In this document: in pieces, positions 33,861-41,997 of the stretch
Position numbering within the stretch: position 1 is the stretch's first letter
Layout: every line of letters starts with the position of its first letter
Notes under the pieces: model-generated
Seen by the model: only the letters and a program-made list of their open reading frames with translations
What the model was told of the DNA's origin: nothing
The model's database searches: none
From: Stenotrophomonas sp. ESTM1D_MKCIP4_1
GTDB taxonomy: Bacteria; Pseudomonadota; Gammaproteobacteria; Xanthomonadales; Xanthomonadaceae
DNA: 64,000 nucleotides
Assembly: GCF_003086895.1 (NCBI RefSeq)
Contig: NZ_CP026004.1
Span: 3,198,731-3,262,730, forward strand
Direction of reading: 5' to 3'
Made by a program: the position numbers and the translations under genes

Positions 33861-34271
33861 CAACCCCCGCGAAAAAATTTCACATCCGTGTCCACCCAAT
33901 CGCCGCCGACAGCGCCGCCCTGCGGTGCCATCCTGGCCCTCCATCGCGCACTGCCAACGCCACGCACAGCAACGCCTGTTCGCACGCACTGAATAAAAAA
34001 CGCTTGAAATAAGCACTCTGCGTTGATAGGCACGAAGAGGCACCGCACTTCGCGCATCGTCGCCAGGCGCGCGTGCGCGTACCCGCCCGGCACACCACAA
34101 CAGGTCTGCAACGGGGGGTAAAAGTTTTCACATTCGAGCGCGCCGACGCGGGGCGGAAATGCGGATTTGCGCAAAACTGCGCACGCCGGATCGCGCCTTT
34201 CAACGCCGCCTGATGCCAGGCGACAGGTGTGCTGCGAACCCGATGGCATGAGCCGGTTACGGTCACTGGAA
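33861..34271. other. Gene-free stretch between gcvH and the histone-like gene
   Basis: No supported gene. It holds two related AT-rich patches, AAAAAATTTCACATCCG (about 33871-33887) and AAAAGTTTTCACATTCG (about 34121-34137), 250 bp apart in the same orientation. There are otherwise only short GC-rich dyads. Small open frames here lack coding character. Confidence 0.5.
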
Positions 34272-34299
34272 CGAAAACGGCCACCCGAAGGTGGCCGTT
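34272..34299 (-). terminator. Terminator of gcvT-gcvH
   Basis: Minus strand: AACGGCCACC-TTCGG-GTGGCCGTT followed by TTCGTT; a stable stem with a short T-run, about 20 nt past the gcvH stop. Confidence 0.75.
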
Positions 34300-34320
34300 C
34301 TTGAACCAGGAAACGAAGAC

Positions 34321-34716
34321 TCAGTGGTCTTCGTCTTCCAGGGCTTCGGCGTAGGCGTCCGGATCCAGCAGCTCGTTGAGCTCTTCGGCGTTGGTCAGTT
34401 CGACCACGAACATCCAGCCTTCGCCGTAGGCATCTTCGTTGATGGTTTCCGGCTTGTCCGACAGTGCTGAGTTGACCTCGACGATCTTGCCGCTGATCGG
34501 GCTGTAGACGTCCGAGGCCGCCTTGACCGACTCGACGACGGCGATCTGCTCGCCCGCCTTGGCGTCGGCGCCGACTTCAGGCAGCTCGACATAGACCAGG
34601 TCACCCAGCAGGCCCTGGGCATGGTCGGAAATGCCGACGGTGACACGGCCGTTGCCTTCGACGCGGGCCCACTCGTGGGACTTGAGGAACTTGAGGTCGC
34701 CGGGGATCTCGCTCAT
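34321..34716 (-). CDS. gcvH: Glycine cleavage system H protein
   Basis: A 131-residue lipoyl carrier that shuttles the aminomethyl group between the P and T proteins. The lipoylated lysine is K65 in [14 protein letters not shown], and [18 protein letters not shown] precedes it. The ATG at 34716 ([16 protein letters not shown]) gives the family N-terminus; an upstream in-frame ATG would add 29 unrelated residues. It follows gcvT by 94 nt on the same strand. Confidence 0.97.
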   Translation of the reverse strand: MSEIPGDLKFLKSHEWARVEGNGRVTVGISDHAQGLLGDLVYVELPEVGADAKAGEQIAVVESVKAASDVYSPISGKIVEVNSALSDKPETINEDAYGEGWMFVVELTNAEELNELLDPDAYAEALEDEDH

Positions 34717-34810
34717 GGGAACTGCTCCAGGTTTTGCAGGGGGTGGAAAAATCGGGGCTAGTGTAACCAACCGGCCGCCACTGCTGTCAGTGACGACCGG
34801 CACGTTCGGA

Positions 34811-35923
34811 TCAGGCGTCGGCGAGCACGCCGGGCTGGGCCTGGCCTTCGCGCACGAAGGGGAACTTGACCACGCGCACCGGCACCTGCCGGCCGCGGAT
34901 GTCCACGGTCACCTGGCCGAGTTCGCCAGCCGGCACGCGGGCGAACGCGATGCCCTTGGCCAGGGTCGGCGAGAAGGTACCGGACAGGATCTCGCCCTGG
35001 CCGCTGGCGGTGGTCACCGCCTGGCCGTGGCGCAGCACGCCCTTCTCGTCCATCACCAGGCCGATCATCTGGCGCGCGTCACCGGCTGCCTTCTGGGCTT
35101 CCAGTACATCGCGGCCGATGAAGTCACGGCCTTCGTCCAGCGACACGGTCCAGGCCAGTGCGGCTTCGTACGGGCTGATCGCTTCGTCCATGTCCTGGCC
35201 GTACAGGTTCATGCCGGCTTCCAGGCGCAGGGTGTCGCGCGCACCGAGGCCGGCCGGCTTTACGCCCGCCGCCAGCAGGCGGTTCCAGAAAGCGACCACG
35301 GCCTCCTGCGGCAGCAGGATCTCGAAACCGTCTTCGCCGGTGTAGCCGGTGCGGGCGACGAACAGTTCAACGCCGTCATCGGCCTTGACCTGCAGGGCGG
35401 CAAAACGAACGAGCTTGGCCAGCGCATCGCGGTCGCCGCCGCCGACCAGGCCGACGACAAGGTCACGCGCCTGCGGGCCCTGCACGGCGAGAATGGCCAG
35501 GTCCGGGCGCTGCTCGACGCTGACACCGAACGGAGCGGCCTGTTCGCGCAGCCAGGCCAGGTCCTTCTCGCGGGTGGAGGCGTTGACGACCATGCGGAAG
35601 AAGTCATCGGCCAGGTAGTAGACGATGAGGTCGTCGATGACGCCGCCGCGCGGATTCAGCATGCACGAGTACAGCGCCTTGCCCGGTACCTTCAACTTGT
35701 CGACGGAGTTGGCCAGCAGGCGGCGCAGGAACGGCTTGACCTGCTCACCGCGCAGGTCGACCACGGTCATGTGGCTGACGTCGAAGACACCGGCTTCGCG
35801 GCGCACCAGGTGGTGCTCGTCCAGCTGCGAGCCGTAGTGGATGGGCATGTCCCAACCCCCGAAATCGACCATCTTGGCGCCAAGGGCGCGGTGGGTATCG
35901 TTGAGCAGCGTTTTCTGGGTCAT
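34811..35923 (-). CDS. gcvT: Aminomethyltransferase (glycine cleavage T protein)
   Basis: A 370-residue tetrahydrofolate-dependent enzyme of glycine cleavage. Family signatures are [27 protein letters not shown], the folate-site [15 protein letters not shown] and [23 protein letters not shown]. The ATG at 35923 ([15 protein letters not shown]) is preferred; longer upstream frames run into repeats. gcvP is not in the window. No glycine riboswitch is visible in its leader. Confidence 0.97.
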   Translation of the reverse strand: MTQKTLLNDTHRALGAKMVDFGGWDMPIHYGSQLDEHHLVRREAGVFDVSHMTVVDLRGEQVKPFLRRLLANSVDKLKVPGKALYSCMLNPRGGVIDDLIVYYLADDFFRMVVNASTREKDLAWLREQAAPFGVSVEQRPDLAILAVQGPQARDLVVGLVGGGDRDALAKLVRFAALQVKADDGVELFVARTGYTGEDGFEILLPQEAVVAFWNRLLAAGVKPAGLGARDTLRLEAGMNLYGQDMDEAISPYEAALAWTVSLDEGRDFIGRDVLEAQKAAGDARQMIGLVMDEKGVLRHGQAVTTASGQGEILSGTFSPTLAKGIAFARVPAGELGQVTVDIRGRQVPVRVVKFPFVREGQAQPGVLADA

Positions 35924-35957
35924 GACCGGTCCGGCAGCAGGGTAAACAAGAACGCCC

Positions 35958-35963
35958 ATTATC
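35958..35963 (-). promoter_or_regulatory. -10 box of gcvT-gcvH
   Basis: Minus-strand GATAAT preceded by TGG, an extended -10 arrangement. The start would be about 28 nt upstream of the gcvT ATG. No consensus -35. Confidence 0.55.
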
Positions 35964-36015
35964 CCAGATCGCTCGGCGGCAGGCGTGCCGCAGCGCAGCG
36001 GGGAGTTGGGGGTTG

Positions 36016-36035
36016 TAGCCGGCCTGCGGCCGGCG
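36016..36035 (+). repeat. Single SMAG REP
   Basis: GTAGCCGGCCTGCGGCCGGC, a short perfect hairpin upstream of the gcvT promoter. Confidence 0.75.
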
Positions 36036-36102
36036 CCGCTTTCTTCAAGCCAGAGCTTAGGGCGCAGAGCCTGGGTTCGTCGGCTCTGGGTTGTCTGGGT
36101 TT

Positions 36103-36220
36103 GGGTGGGGCGATGTGGGTTGGCAGGACACGCCGTAAACCCATCCTTGGGGGCTCGATGGCGCCATCCATGGCGCCAACGGTCCTGCCAACCCACACCG
36201 CCCCACCCCTGTCAGGTTCC
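36103..36220 (-). other. Structured intergenic element, copy B (27-bp stem)
   Basis: Minus strand: box GGAACCTGAC (36220-36211), 2 nt, a 27-nt arm (36208-36182), a 52-nt core, and the complementary 27-nt arm (36129-36103). All 27 positions pair, one as G-U. The core holds hairpin TTGGCGCCAT/ATGGCGCCAT-type and CCCA-AGGA-TGGG, ending TTTACGGCGT. It faces copy C head to head. Together with C and the 39-bp palindrome it occupies most of the gene-free 35924-36578. Confidence 0.78.
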
Positions 36221-36287
36221 GTGGTGACTGATGGTAAGTGCCAGAGCAGAGCAGGAGCAGATGTGGATGTCGATACATATATGGAGA

Positions 36288-36326
36288 GGGGTCGGATCCC
36301 TTTCCTGCGGAAAGGGATCCGACCCC
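36288..36326. repeat. 39-bp palindrome, fourth copy (GGGGTC family)
   Basis: GGGGTCGGATCCCTTTCC-TGC-GGAAAGGGATCCGACCCC: a perfect 18-bp stem with a 3-nt loop, lying in the spacer between element copies B and C. Confidence 0.87.
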
Positions 36327-36395
36327 GCGAGCGCAGCGACCGGCTTTCGCTTTTGCTTCTGCTCTTAATTTCTTTTCCGTGGGCTGGACGCGCAC

Positions 36396-36513
36396 GGAAA
36401 CTGTCGGGGGTCGGGCGGGTTGGGTTCGCGGGACCGTTGGCGCCATGGATGGCGCCATCGAGCCCCCATGGATGGGTTTACGGCGTGTCCCGCGAACCCA
36501 AACCGCCCGACCC
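36396..36513 (+). other. Structured intergenic element, copy C (27-bp stem)
   Basis: Box GGAAACTGTC (36396-36405), 2 nt, a 27-nt arm (36408-36434), a 52-nt core (36435-36486) nearly identical to that of copy B, and the complementary 27-nt arm (36487-36513). The outer stem has one G-A mismatch. Versus copy B, stem positions 5, 13, 20 and 23 have changed on both strands so that pairing is kept, and one G-U became G-C. Function unknown; see findings. Confidence 0.78.
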
Positions 36514-36578
36514 GACACGCATATCCGGACGCATCAAGCGACCAACCCACGAGGGGCTGCGCCGTTGGCTGGAAACCC

Positions 36579-37322
36579 TCAGATGCGCGTGGTGGCCAGG
36601 AAGCGCTCGCGGTCCTGTTGGGTACGCCGGCGGATCTCTTCCAGCGCCTGGCTTTCGGTGGCCTCCAGCATCGCCTCGAACAGGCGCTGGAAGTGGTAGC
36701 GCATGGCGTTGCGCGCCGCCACCGGGTCACGGCTGCGCAGCGCCTCGAAGATCGCCATGTGCTCGTCGGCACGGCTGGCGCCATCGTCGTGGCAGACCCG
36801 TGCATAGACCTCGGCCACCCGCGGCAGATCGCTGCGCATGCGCCAGATCTGCTGGATGAAGTATTCCACCACCGGATTGCCGGACAGGCGCGCGATGGTC
36901 AGGTGGAAGCGGCGGTCGAAGTCGCCGGCCTCGTCGTCGGTCAGGTCGCGCCGGCACAGCGCCTGCGCCAGCACCTGCAGTTCGGCGATGCCGGCCTCGT
37001 CGATGTTGCTGGCGGCCAGCGCGGCGGCTTCGGCCTCGAACACCGCGCGGGCAGCGGTCAGGTCGAAGGCGCTGACATCGGGCAGGCCACCGGAGGCCTG
37101 CGCCGGGCGGGGCTTCACGTACACACCCGAACCAATGCGGATCGCGATCCAGCCCTGCGCTTCCAGGGCGATCTCGGCTTCGCGCACGGTCACCCGGCTG
37201 ACACCGAATCGTTCGGCCAGTTCACGCTCGCCCGGCAGGCGCGAACCCGGCGGAAATTCGCCGTCCTCGATCAGCTTGCGGAGCTTGGCGGCGATGGTCT
37301 GGTAGAGGCGGTTGGCGGACAT
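36579..37322 (-). CDS. GntR/FadR-family transcriptional regulator (FCD domain)
   Basis: A 247-residue regulator. The N-terminal winged HTH includes LRKLIEDGEFPPGSRLPGER and FGVSRVTVREAEIALEAQG. The C-terminal FCD ligand domain (FDRRFHLTIARLSGNPVVEY; HMAIFEALRSRDPVAARNAM) has acidic and histidine residues typical of metal/carboxylate-binding members such as UxuR/ExuR. It lies 102 nt after the TonB receptor gene on the same strand and next to the alginate lyases. Candidate operators with TGGTAT half-sites are in the divergent region 40393-40513. Alginate-derived keto-uronate is the likely effector, by context. Confidence 0.92.
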   Translation of the reverse strand: MSANRLYQTIAAKLRKLIEDGEFPPGSRLPGERELAERFGVSRVTVREAEIALEAQGWIAIRIGSGVYVKPRPAQASGGLPDVSAFDLTAARAVFEAEAAALAASNIDEAGIAELQVLAQALCRRDLTDDEAGDFDRRFHLTIARLSGNPVVEYFIQQIWRMRSDLPRVAEVYARVCHDDGASRADEHMAIFEALRSRDPVAARNAMRYHFQRLFEAMLEATESQALEEIRRRTQQDRERFLATTRI

Positions 37323-37424
37323 GCGGCTGACCCTTGGCGGTTCCCTCCGGGCCCGTCCCGGGCCACCGTGCGCGGTGCGGGTCCGGATGGAGCGACGGCG
37401 CGACCACTGGCCGCGCCGCCCTGT

Positions 37425-40316
37425 TCAGAACTTGTATCGTACACCGAAATACGCACGCCGCCCGTAGGTCACCACTTCACGGAAGTTGCCGTAAAGCGGC
37501 TGGTACGCCACGCGCGGTTCGTTGGTCAGGTTCATCAGCTCCAGCGACAGCGACAGCTGCTTGTTGACCTTGTAGCGCATGCGCAGGTCGACGCTGGTGT
37601 TGTCGTCGTAGTAGCGGTTCTGCTGCGCGGTGTTGCCGGTGAAGTCCTGGTAGTAGTGCGAGCGGAACTTGCCGATGGCCTGGATGTTGAAGCGGCCCAC
37701 GTCCCAGTAGATCGAACCGGACAGCACGTGCCGCGAGAAACCGCTGAGGCCGGCCGGCGGCACGATGGCCGGGATGACGCTGCCATCGGCGGCCAGCTGC
37801 TCGCCCAGTCGCGAATCCTGGGTCTCGTAGTCGGCGTCGGCGTAGTTGTAGCTGACCTTGAAGCCCAGCCCATCGAACGGCTTGGGCAGGTAGGACAGAC
37901 GATGGGTGACGCTCAGCTCCAGCCCGGTCAGGGTGCTGTCATCGTCGGTGGTCACCTGCTGGCGCACCGGCACGGTCACGGTCTGCCCGTTGATGGTGTA
38001 GGTCTCCGGCACCAGCGCGGTGGCGGTGCCGCCGTTGAACTGCTTCCAGTACACCGCGCCGGCCAGCATGGTATCCGGGTTCGGGTACCACTCCAGCGAC
38101 AGGTCGCCGTTCCAGGACATCAGCGGCTGCGCGGCCGGGTTGCCGCTGGCACTGATGTCATCCAGCGCATCGGCCAGGTTGCCGTAGGTGGCATCGCTGC
38201 TGACGTTGATGGTGCGGCCGGCACCCAGCGCCGCGATGTCCGGGCGTGACATCGCACGGTAGGCACCGACGCGCAGCAGCACGTCCGGACGCAGTTCGAA
38301 GGCCGCGTTCAGGCTGGGGAGCAGCTTGTCATTGCCGGCCTTGAACACCTGGGTGGTGTAGTTGCCGGTCGGCTGCAGGCGGATCGTGCCATCGCCGTTG
38401 TCCTCGATCTGCAGGTCGGTGCGCACGCCTTCCGAGCGCACATCGGTCTTCACCCAGCGCACGCCCACGTTGCCGGTCACCGGCAGCCCGAACAGGCTGC
38501 TGCTGAATTCGCCCAGCAGGTACAGCGCGCGGGTCTTTTCGGTGATGTCGACGTTGTTGGGGTCCTGGAAATCGGGATCCAGGCCGCTGTCCAGGCTGCC
38601 ACGGAAGGACTGGTACAGGCAGTTGGGATCGAAATAGGCCCAGGATGAGATCGTGTTGCCGCTGGCCGCATCCATGAAATCGTCCTGCGGGAACGGTGCC
38701 CGGCAGGCCTGGTTGGCGGCGATGATCTTCGCCTTGTCGGCCGCAATGCGCTGGTCGTAGTCGGTCACCAGGGTGTTGTCGCGCAGGCGGTAGTCGGCCT
38801 GGCTGGCACGTACGCCACCCTTGATGCGGGTGAAGAAGCCCGACTCCGGCATGAAGCTGGCATCGAAGCGGCCGGCCTTGATCTTGTGGTCGTTCTCGGT
38901 GGCGCTGGAGGTGACGCGTGCCGCGCCGGAATACGCATCCCAGTTCTGCACATCAAAGTTCGGCGCCAACGCCACGCTGGGCACTTCGCCATGCCAGTCC
39001 CAGTCGTAGTCGACATAACCGGTCGTGCCGCTGCTGATGCCTGGCACGATGGCATTGTTGATGTCGCGCTGGTTGGCACGCAGGCGGGTCATGCGCTCGC
39101 TGTCCAAGCGGTTGGTGTGCGAATAGGACAGGTCGGTGGACAGTTCCCAGGCCGGGCTGGGCCGCACGATCAGGTTCAGGCCACCACCGGTGTACTCCTC
39201 GCCGCGCCAGTAGCGGTTGGAGGTGGAATCAATCGAGGTGCTGCCGTGCAGATGGCGGACGATGCCATTCTCGTCCACCTCGCGCTGGGTGATGCCGCGG
39301 CGCGCATTGGACAGGCTCAGGTCGCTGCGGTTTTCGTACCAGTTGCGCTGGGTGTGCTCGACGTCGACGTTCACCTCGACCACGTCGTTGGGCCGCCACT
39401 GCACCGCGGCGAATTCACTCTGGCGGTCGTTGCGTTCCTGCTTCAGGCGGTAGATGCGGCTGCTGGGCACCAGGTAGTACGGCGCGCCATTGGCGATGGC
39501 CTGTGCGCCCACCTCGGCACAGTTGGCATTGGTCACGTTCTGGTTGCCATCACACGCGTACCAGGTGGAGCCGCTGGTGATGCTCTCTTCCGGATCGGTG
39601 CCGTCCAGGCGCTGGAAGCCCAGCGAGATGCCCAGCTTCTGGCCGTCACCGAACTCGAACTGGTCGATGTAGCTGGCCGTGCCGCGGTAGCCGATGCCAT
39701 CGTCATCGCGGTACTTCTTGTCATACTCGGCCCAGCTGCCACGCAGGTCGAACTGCACCGAGCGCTTGCCGTATTCCAGCGGCTTGACCGTTTCCAGGCC
39801 GATGGTGCCGGCCACGCCGCCTTCGATGATGTCGGCGCGCTGGGTCTTGTAGATGGCCACTGTGTTGATCAGTTCGGCCGGGAACATGTTGAAGTTCACC
39901 GAACGGTCGCCGCTGCCGTTGGTGATCTCGCGGCCGTTGAAATTGGTGCTGCTGAGGAAGGCTCCCAGGCCACGGATGGAGATCTCCGAGGCACCGGTCT
40001 TGTCGCGGGTCGAGGCCGCGCCGGTCAGCGTTTCGATCGCATCGGCCAGCGACGGCGCCGGCAGGTCGCCGATGTCGTCGGCCGAGAGCACATCGGCGAT
40101 CACCGTGTCGTCGCGCTTCTTGTTGATCGAACTCTGCATCGATTCGCGGATGCCGGTGACCTGCACCTGGTCCAGCGTGGTGGCGTTCTGCCCGGCATTG
40201 CCGGTGGTGGACTGCGCCTGCGCCAGCGGAGCGGCGGCCAGCGCGGCCAGCAATGCCACGACAAGAGGTGTGGGTGACAGCTTGATGGTGCGTACAGCTC
40301 CGGCAGATTGCCGCAT
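37425..40316 (-). CDS. TonB-dependent receptor, probably for alginate oligosaccharides
   Basis: A 963-residue outer-membrane receptor. The signal peptide ends near APLAQAQ. The plug has VTGIRESMQSSINKKR, the pattern common to carbohydrate TonB receptors in Xanthomonadaceae, then DIGDLPAPSLADAIETLTG and IRGLGAFLSST. The barrel ends in AYFGVRYKF. Start ATG 40316 with a strong GGGAGGAGGAAAC site. It is divergent from the PL6/PL17 lyase operon and followed by the GntR gene, which makes uptake of alginate oligomers the best inference. Not related closely to the receptor at 20225. Confidence 0.9.
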   Translation of the reverse strand: MRQSAGAVRTIKLSPTPLVVALLAALAAAPLAQAQSTTGNAGQNATTLDQVQVTGIRESMQSSINKKRDDTVIADVLSADDIGDLPAPSLADAIETLTGAASTRDKTGASEISIRGLGAFLSSTNFNGREITNGSGDRSVNFNMFPAELINTVAIYKTQRADIIEGGVAGTIGLETVKPLEYGKRSVQFDLRGSWAEYDKKYRDDDGIGYRGTASYIDQFEFGDGQKLGISLGFQRLDGTDPEESITSGSTWYACDGNQNVTNANCAEVGAQAIANGAPYYLVPSSRIYRLKQERNDRQSEFAAVQWRPNDVVEVNVDVEHTQRNWYENRSDLSLSNARRGITQREVDENGIVRHLHGSTSIDSTSNRYWRGEEYTGGGLNLIVRPSPAWELSTDLSYSHTNRLDSERMTRLRANQRDINNAIVPGISSGTTGYVDYDWDWHGEVPSVALAPNFDVQNWDAYSGAARVTSSATENDHKIKAGRFDASFMPESGFFTRIKGGVRASQADYRLRDNTLVTDYDQRIAADKAKIIAANQACRAPFPQDDFMDAASGNTISSWAYFDPNCLYQSFRGSLDSGLDPDFQDPNNVDITEKTRALYLLGEFSSSLFGLPVTGNVGVRWVKTDVRSEGVRTDLQIEDNGDGTIRLQPTGNYTTQVFKAGNDKLLPSLNAAFELRPDVLLRVGAYRAMSRPDIAALGAGRTINVSSDATYGNLADALDDISASGNPAAQPLMSWNGDLSLEWYPNPDTMLAGAVYWKQFNGGTATALVPETYTINGQTVTVPVRQQVTTDDDSTLTGLELSVTHRLSYLPKPFDGLGFKVSYNYADADYETQDSRLGEQLAADGSVIPAIVPPAGLSGFSRHVLSGSIYWDVGRFNIQAIGKFRSHYYQDFTGNTAQQNRYYDDNTSVDLRMRYKVNKQLSLSLELMNLTNEPRVAYQPLYGNFREVVTYGRRAYFGVRYKF

Positions 40317-40392
40317 GGTTTCCTCCTCCCAAAGGATCGCCTGGACGGCAGGCGTGGGACGCAGCTTCGACACGCCGACACACAAATGTCAA

Positions 40393-40403
40393 CCAACTGG
40401 TAT
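40393..40403 (+). promoter_or_regulatory. Putative GntR operator half-site 1
   Basis: CCAACTGGTAT. Matches the half-site of UxuR/ExuR-type operators (TGGTATACCA). Confidence 0.6.
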
Positions 40404-40428
40404 GTATTTTTCTTAAGGCCTTTGTTTC

Positions 40429-40439
40429 ATACCACTTGG
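40429..40439 (-). promoter_or_regulatory. Putative GntR operator half-site 2
   Basis: Minus strand CCAAGTGGTAT, inverted relative to sites 1 and 3. Confidence 0.6.
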
Positions 40440-40485
40440 CCAGCATTAAATGTGCTGATGCAGCATGACTTTGCGCGAACACTGG

Positions 40486-40514
40486 CTTACAACAGACCCC
40501 GCAACTGGTATACA
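40486..40514 (+). promoter_or_regulatory. Candidate promoter of the alginate lyase operon with operator half-site 3
   Basis: CTTACA (40486-40491), 17-nt spacer, TATACA (40509-40514). GCAACTGGTATAC (40501-40513) overlaps the -10, so a bound repressor would block it. The start would lie about 37 nt before the ATG. Confidence 0.5.
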
Positions 40515-40557
40515 CACCCACTCGAAACGGCGGCCCGGCCGTCCCTGGAAGGACTTC

Positions 40558-41997
40558 ATGCGCATCGAATCGCCTTCGCACCGCCCGTCCAACCTGTTCC
40601 CTGCATCAGCGCTGGCAATTGGCCTGTCACTTTGCCTGACCACTTCGTCGACAATGGCTGCCAGCTGGCTGGTCCATGACGCCGCCGAATTCGCTACCGC
40701 CGCGGCGGCGCTGCAACCCGGCGACGAAATCGTGCTGGCCGATGGCACCTGGACCGACACCCGCCTTCTGTTGAAGGGCCAGGGGACGGCCGCAGCACCG
40801 ATCACCCTGCGCGCACAGACGCCGGGCAAGGTGATTCTCAGTGGGCGCTCGGACCTGCGCCTGGCAGGCAGCCATCTGCAGGTGTCCAACCTGGTGTTCC
40901 GCGACGGCTACACGCCGGGTGATGCCGTGGTCGCCTTCCGCGAATCGAGCAAGGCGGTGGCCAGCCACAGCCGGGTGACCGGCCTGGTCATCGACGACTA
41001 CACCAACCCCGATGCCGGCGACCAGGACTACTGGGTGTCGCTGTACGGCAGCCACAACCGGCTGGACCACAGCCAGCTGCGCGGCAAGACCAATGCGGGC
41101 CCTACCGTGGTGGTGGTGCGCGATGCCACCCAGGGCCTGGACAACCAGCACCGCATCGACCACAACTGGTTCGGCCCACGTCCGCTGCTGGGCGTCAACG
41201 GCGGCGAGACGATCCGCGTCGGCACCAGCGACACCTCGCTGAGCGATTCCAACAGCACCGTGGAAAACAACTGGTTTGAAGGCTGCGACGGCGAGACCGA
41301 GATCGTCTCCAACAAATCCGGTGGCAACACCTACCGCGGCAATGTCTTCTACCGCTCGGCCGGCGCGCTGACCCTGCGCCACGGCAACGGCAACCGGGTG
41401 ATCGACAACGTCTTCCTCGGCGATGACAAGGCCGGCACCGGCGGCGTGCGCATCATCAATGCCGACCAGACCGTCAGCAACAACTACTTCGAGCGCCTGG
41501 CCGGTTCCAGCAACCGTTCGGCGCTGGCGATCATGGACGCACAGGCCAATCCGCCACTGTCCGGCTATGCGCCGGTGGTCAACGCCACTGTCAGCCGCAA
41601 CACCTTCGTGGACGTGGCGAAGATCAGCTTCGGCGTCGGCCATGACCCGGCCAAGGGCATCGATGTGGCCGCCAGCAACAGCCGCTTCAGTGCCAACCTG
41701 ATCGTCAATCGCAACAGCAGGAACCCACCCACCGCCGCCAGTTCGCTGGTTGGCATCGCCTTCAGCGGCAATGTGCAGTCGCCGCAGGCCAGCACAGTGT
41801 TCCCCAGCGGCGTCGAAAGCCGCAGCGTGACCCTGCAGCAGGCCGCCAGTGGCCTGTGGACGCCAACCCCTGCCCTGCCCGCCACCGGCGCCGATGCGGC
41901 GCTGGCGATGACCGCACGCGAGGCCACGGGGGTGGACTGGTATCCCAAGGTGGGCGAGGTTTTCCTGTCCCGCACCAGCACCGGAGTTGATCGATGA
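40558..41997 (+). CDS. Poly(beta-D-mannuronate) lyase, PL6 family alginate lyase
   Basis: A 479-residue secreted lyase (signal peptide to about residue 34, STMAAS) with a right-handed parallel beta-helix. It carries the PL6 catalytic pair: K253 in ETEIVSNKSGGNTY and R274 in GALTLRHGNGN. It would cleave alginate by beta-elimination in the periplasm. The ATG at 40558 has GGAAGGA upstream; the longer frame from 40465 would begin before the predicted transcription start. Overlaps the PL17 gene by 4 nt (ATGA). Confidence 0.94.
   Translation: MRIESPSHRPSNLFPASALAIGLSLCLTTSSTMAASWLVHDAAEFATAAAALQPGDEIVLADGTWTDTRLLLKGQGTAAAPITLRAQTPGKVILSGRSDLRLAGSHLQVSNLVFRDGYTPGDAVVAFRESSKAVASHSRVTGLVIDDYTNPDAGDQDYWVSLYGSHNRLDHSQLRGKTNAGPTVVVVRDATQGLDNQHRIDHNWFGPRPLLGVNGGETIRVGTSDTSLSDSNSTVENNWFEGCDGETEIVSNKSGGNTYRGNVFYRSAGALTLRHGNGNRVIDNVFLGDDKAGTGGVRIINADQTVSNNYFERLAGSSNRSALAIMDAQANPPLSGYAPVVNATVSRNTFVDVAKISFGVGHDPAKGIDVAASNSRFSANLIVNRNSRNPPTAASSLVGIAFSGNVQSPQASTVFPSGVESRSVTLQQAASGLWTPTPALPATGADAALAMTAREATGVDWYPKVGEVFLSRTSTGVDR

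Noticed and set aside
35924..36060. Glycine riboswitch upstream of gcvT
   Set aside because: The conserved aptamer segments are absent; only an extended -10 and a SMAG repeat are seen.
36103..36513. Elements B/C as MITEs or integron attC sites
   Set aside because: MITEs keep terminal repeats constant between copies and attC sites conserve their ends; here the ends vary and the core is conserved. No transposase or integrase nearby.
35985..36550. Small proteins with repeated peptides such as [10 protein letters not shown] and MAPSMAPT
   Set aside because: These are translations of the structured elements in several frames; they recur wherever the element occurs and have no coding evidence.
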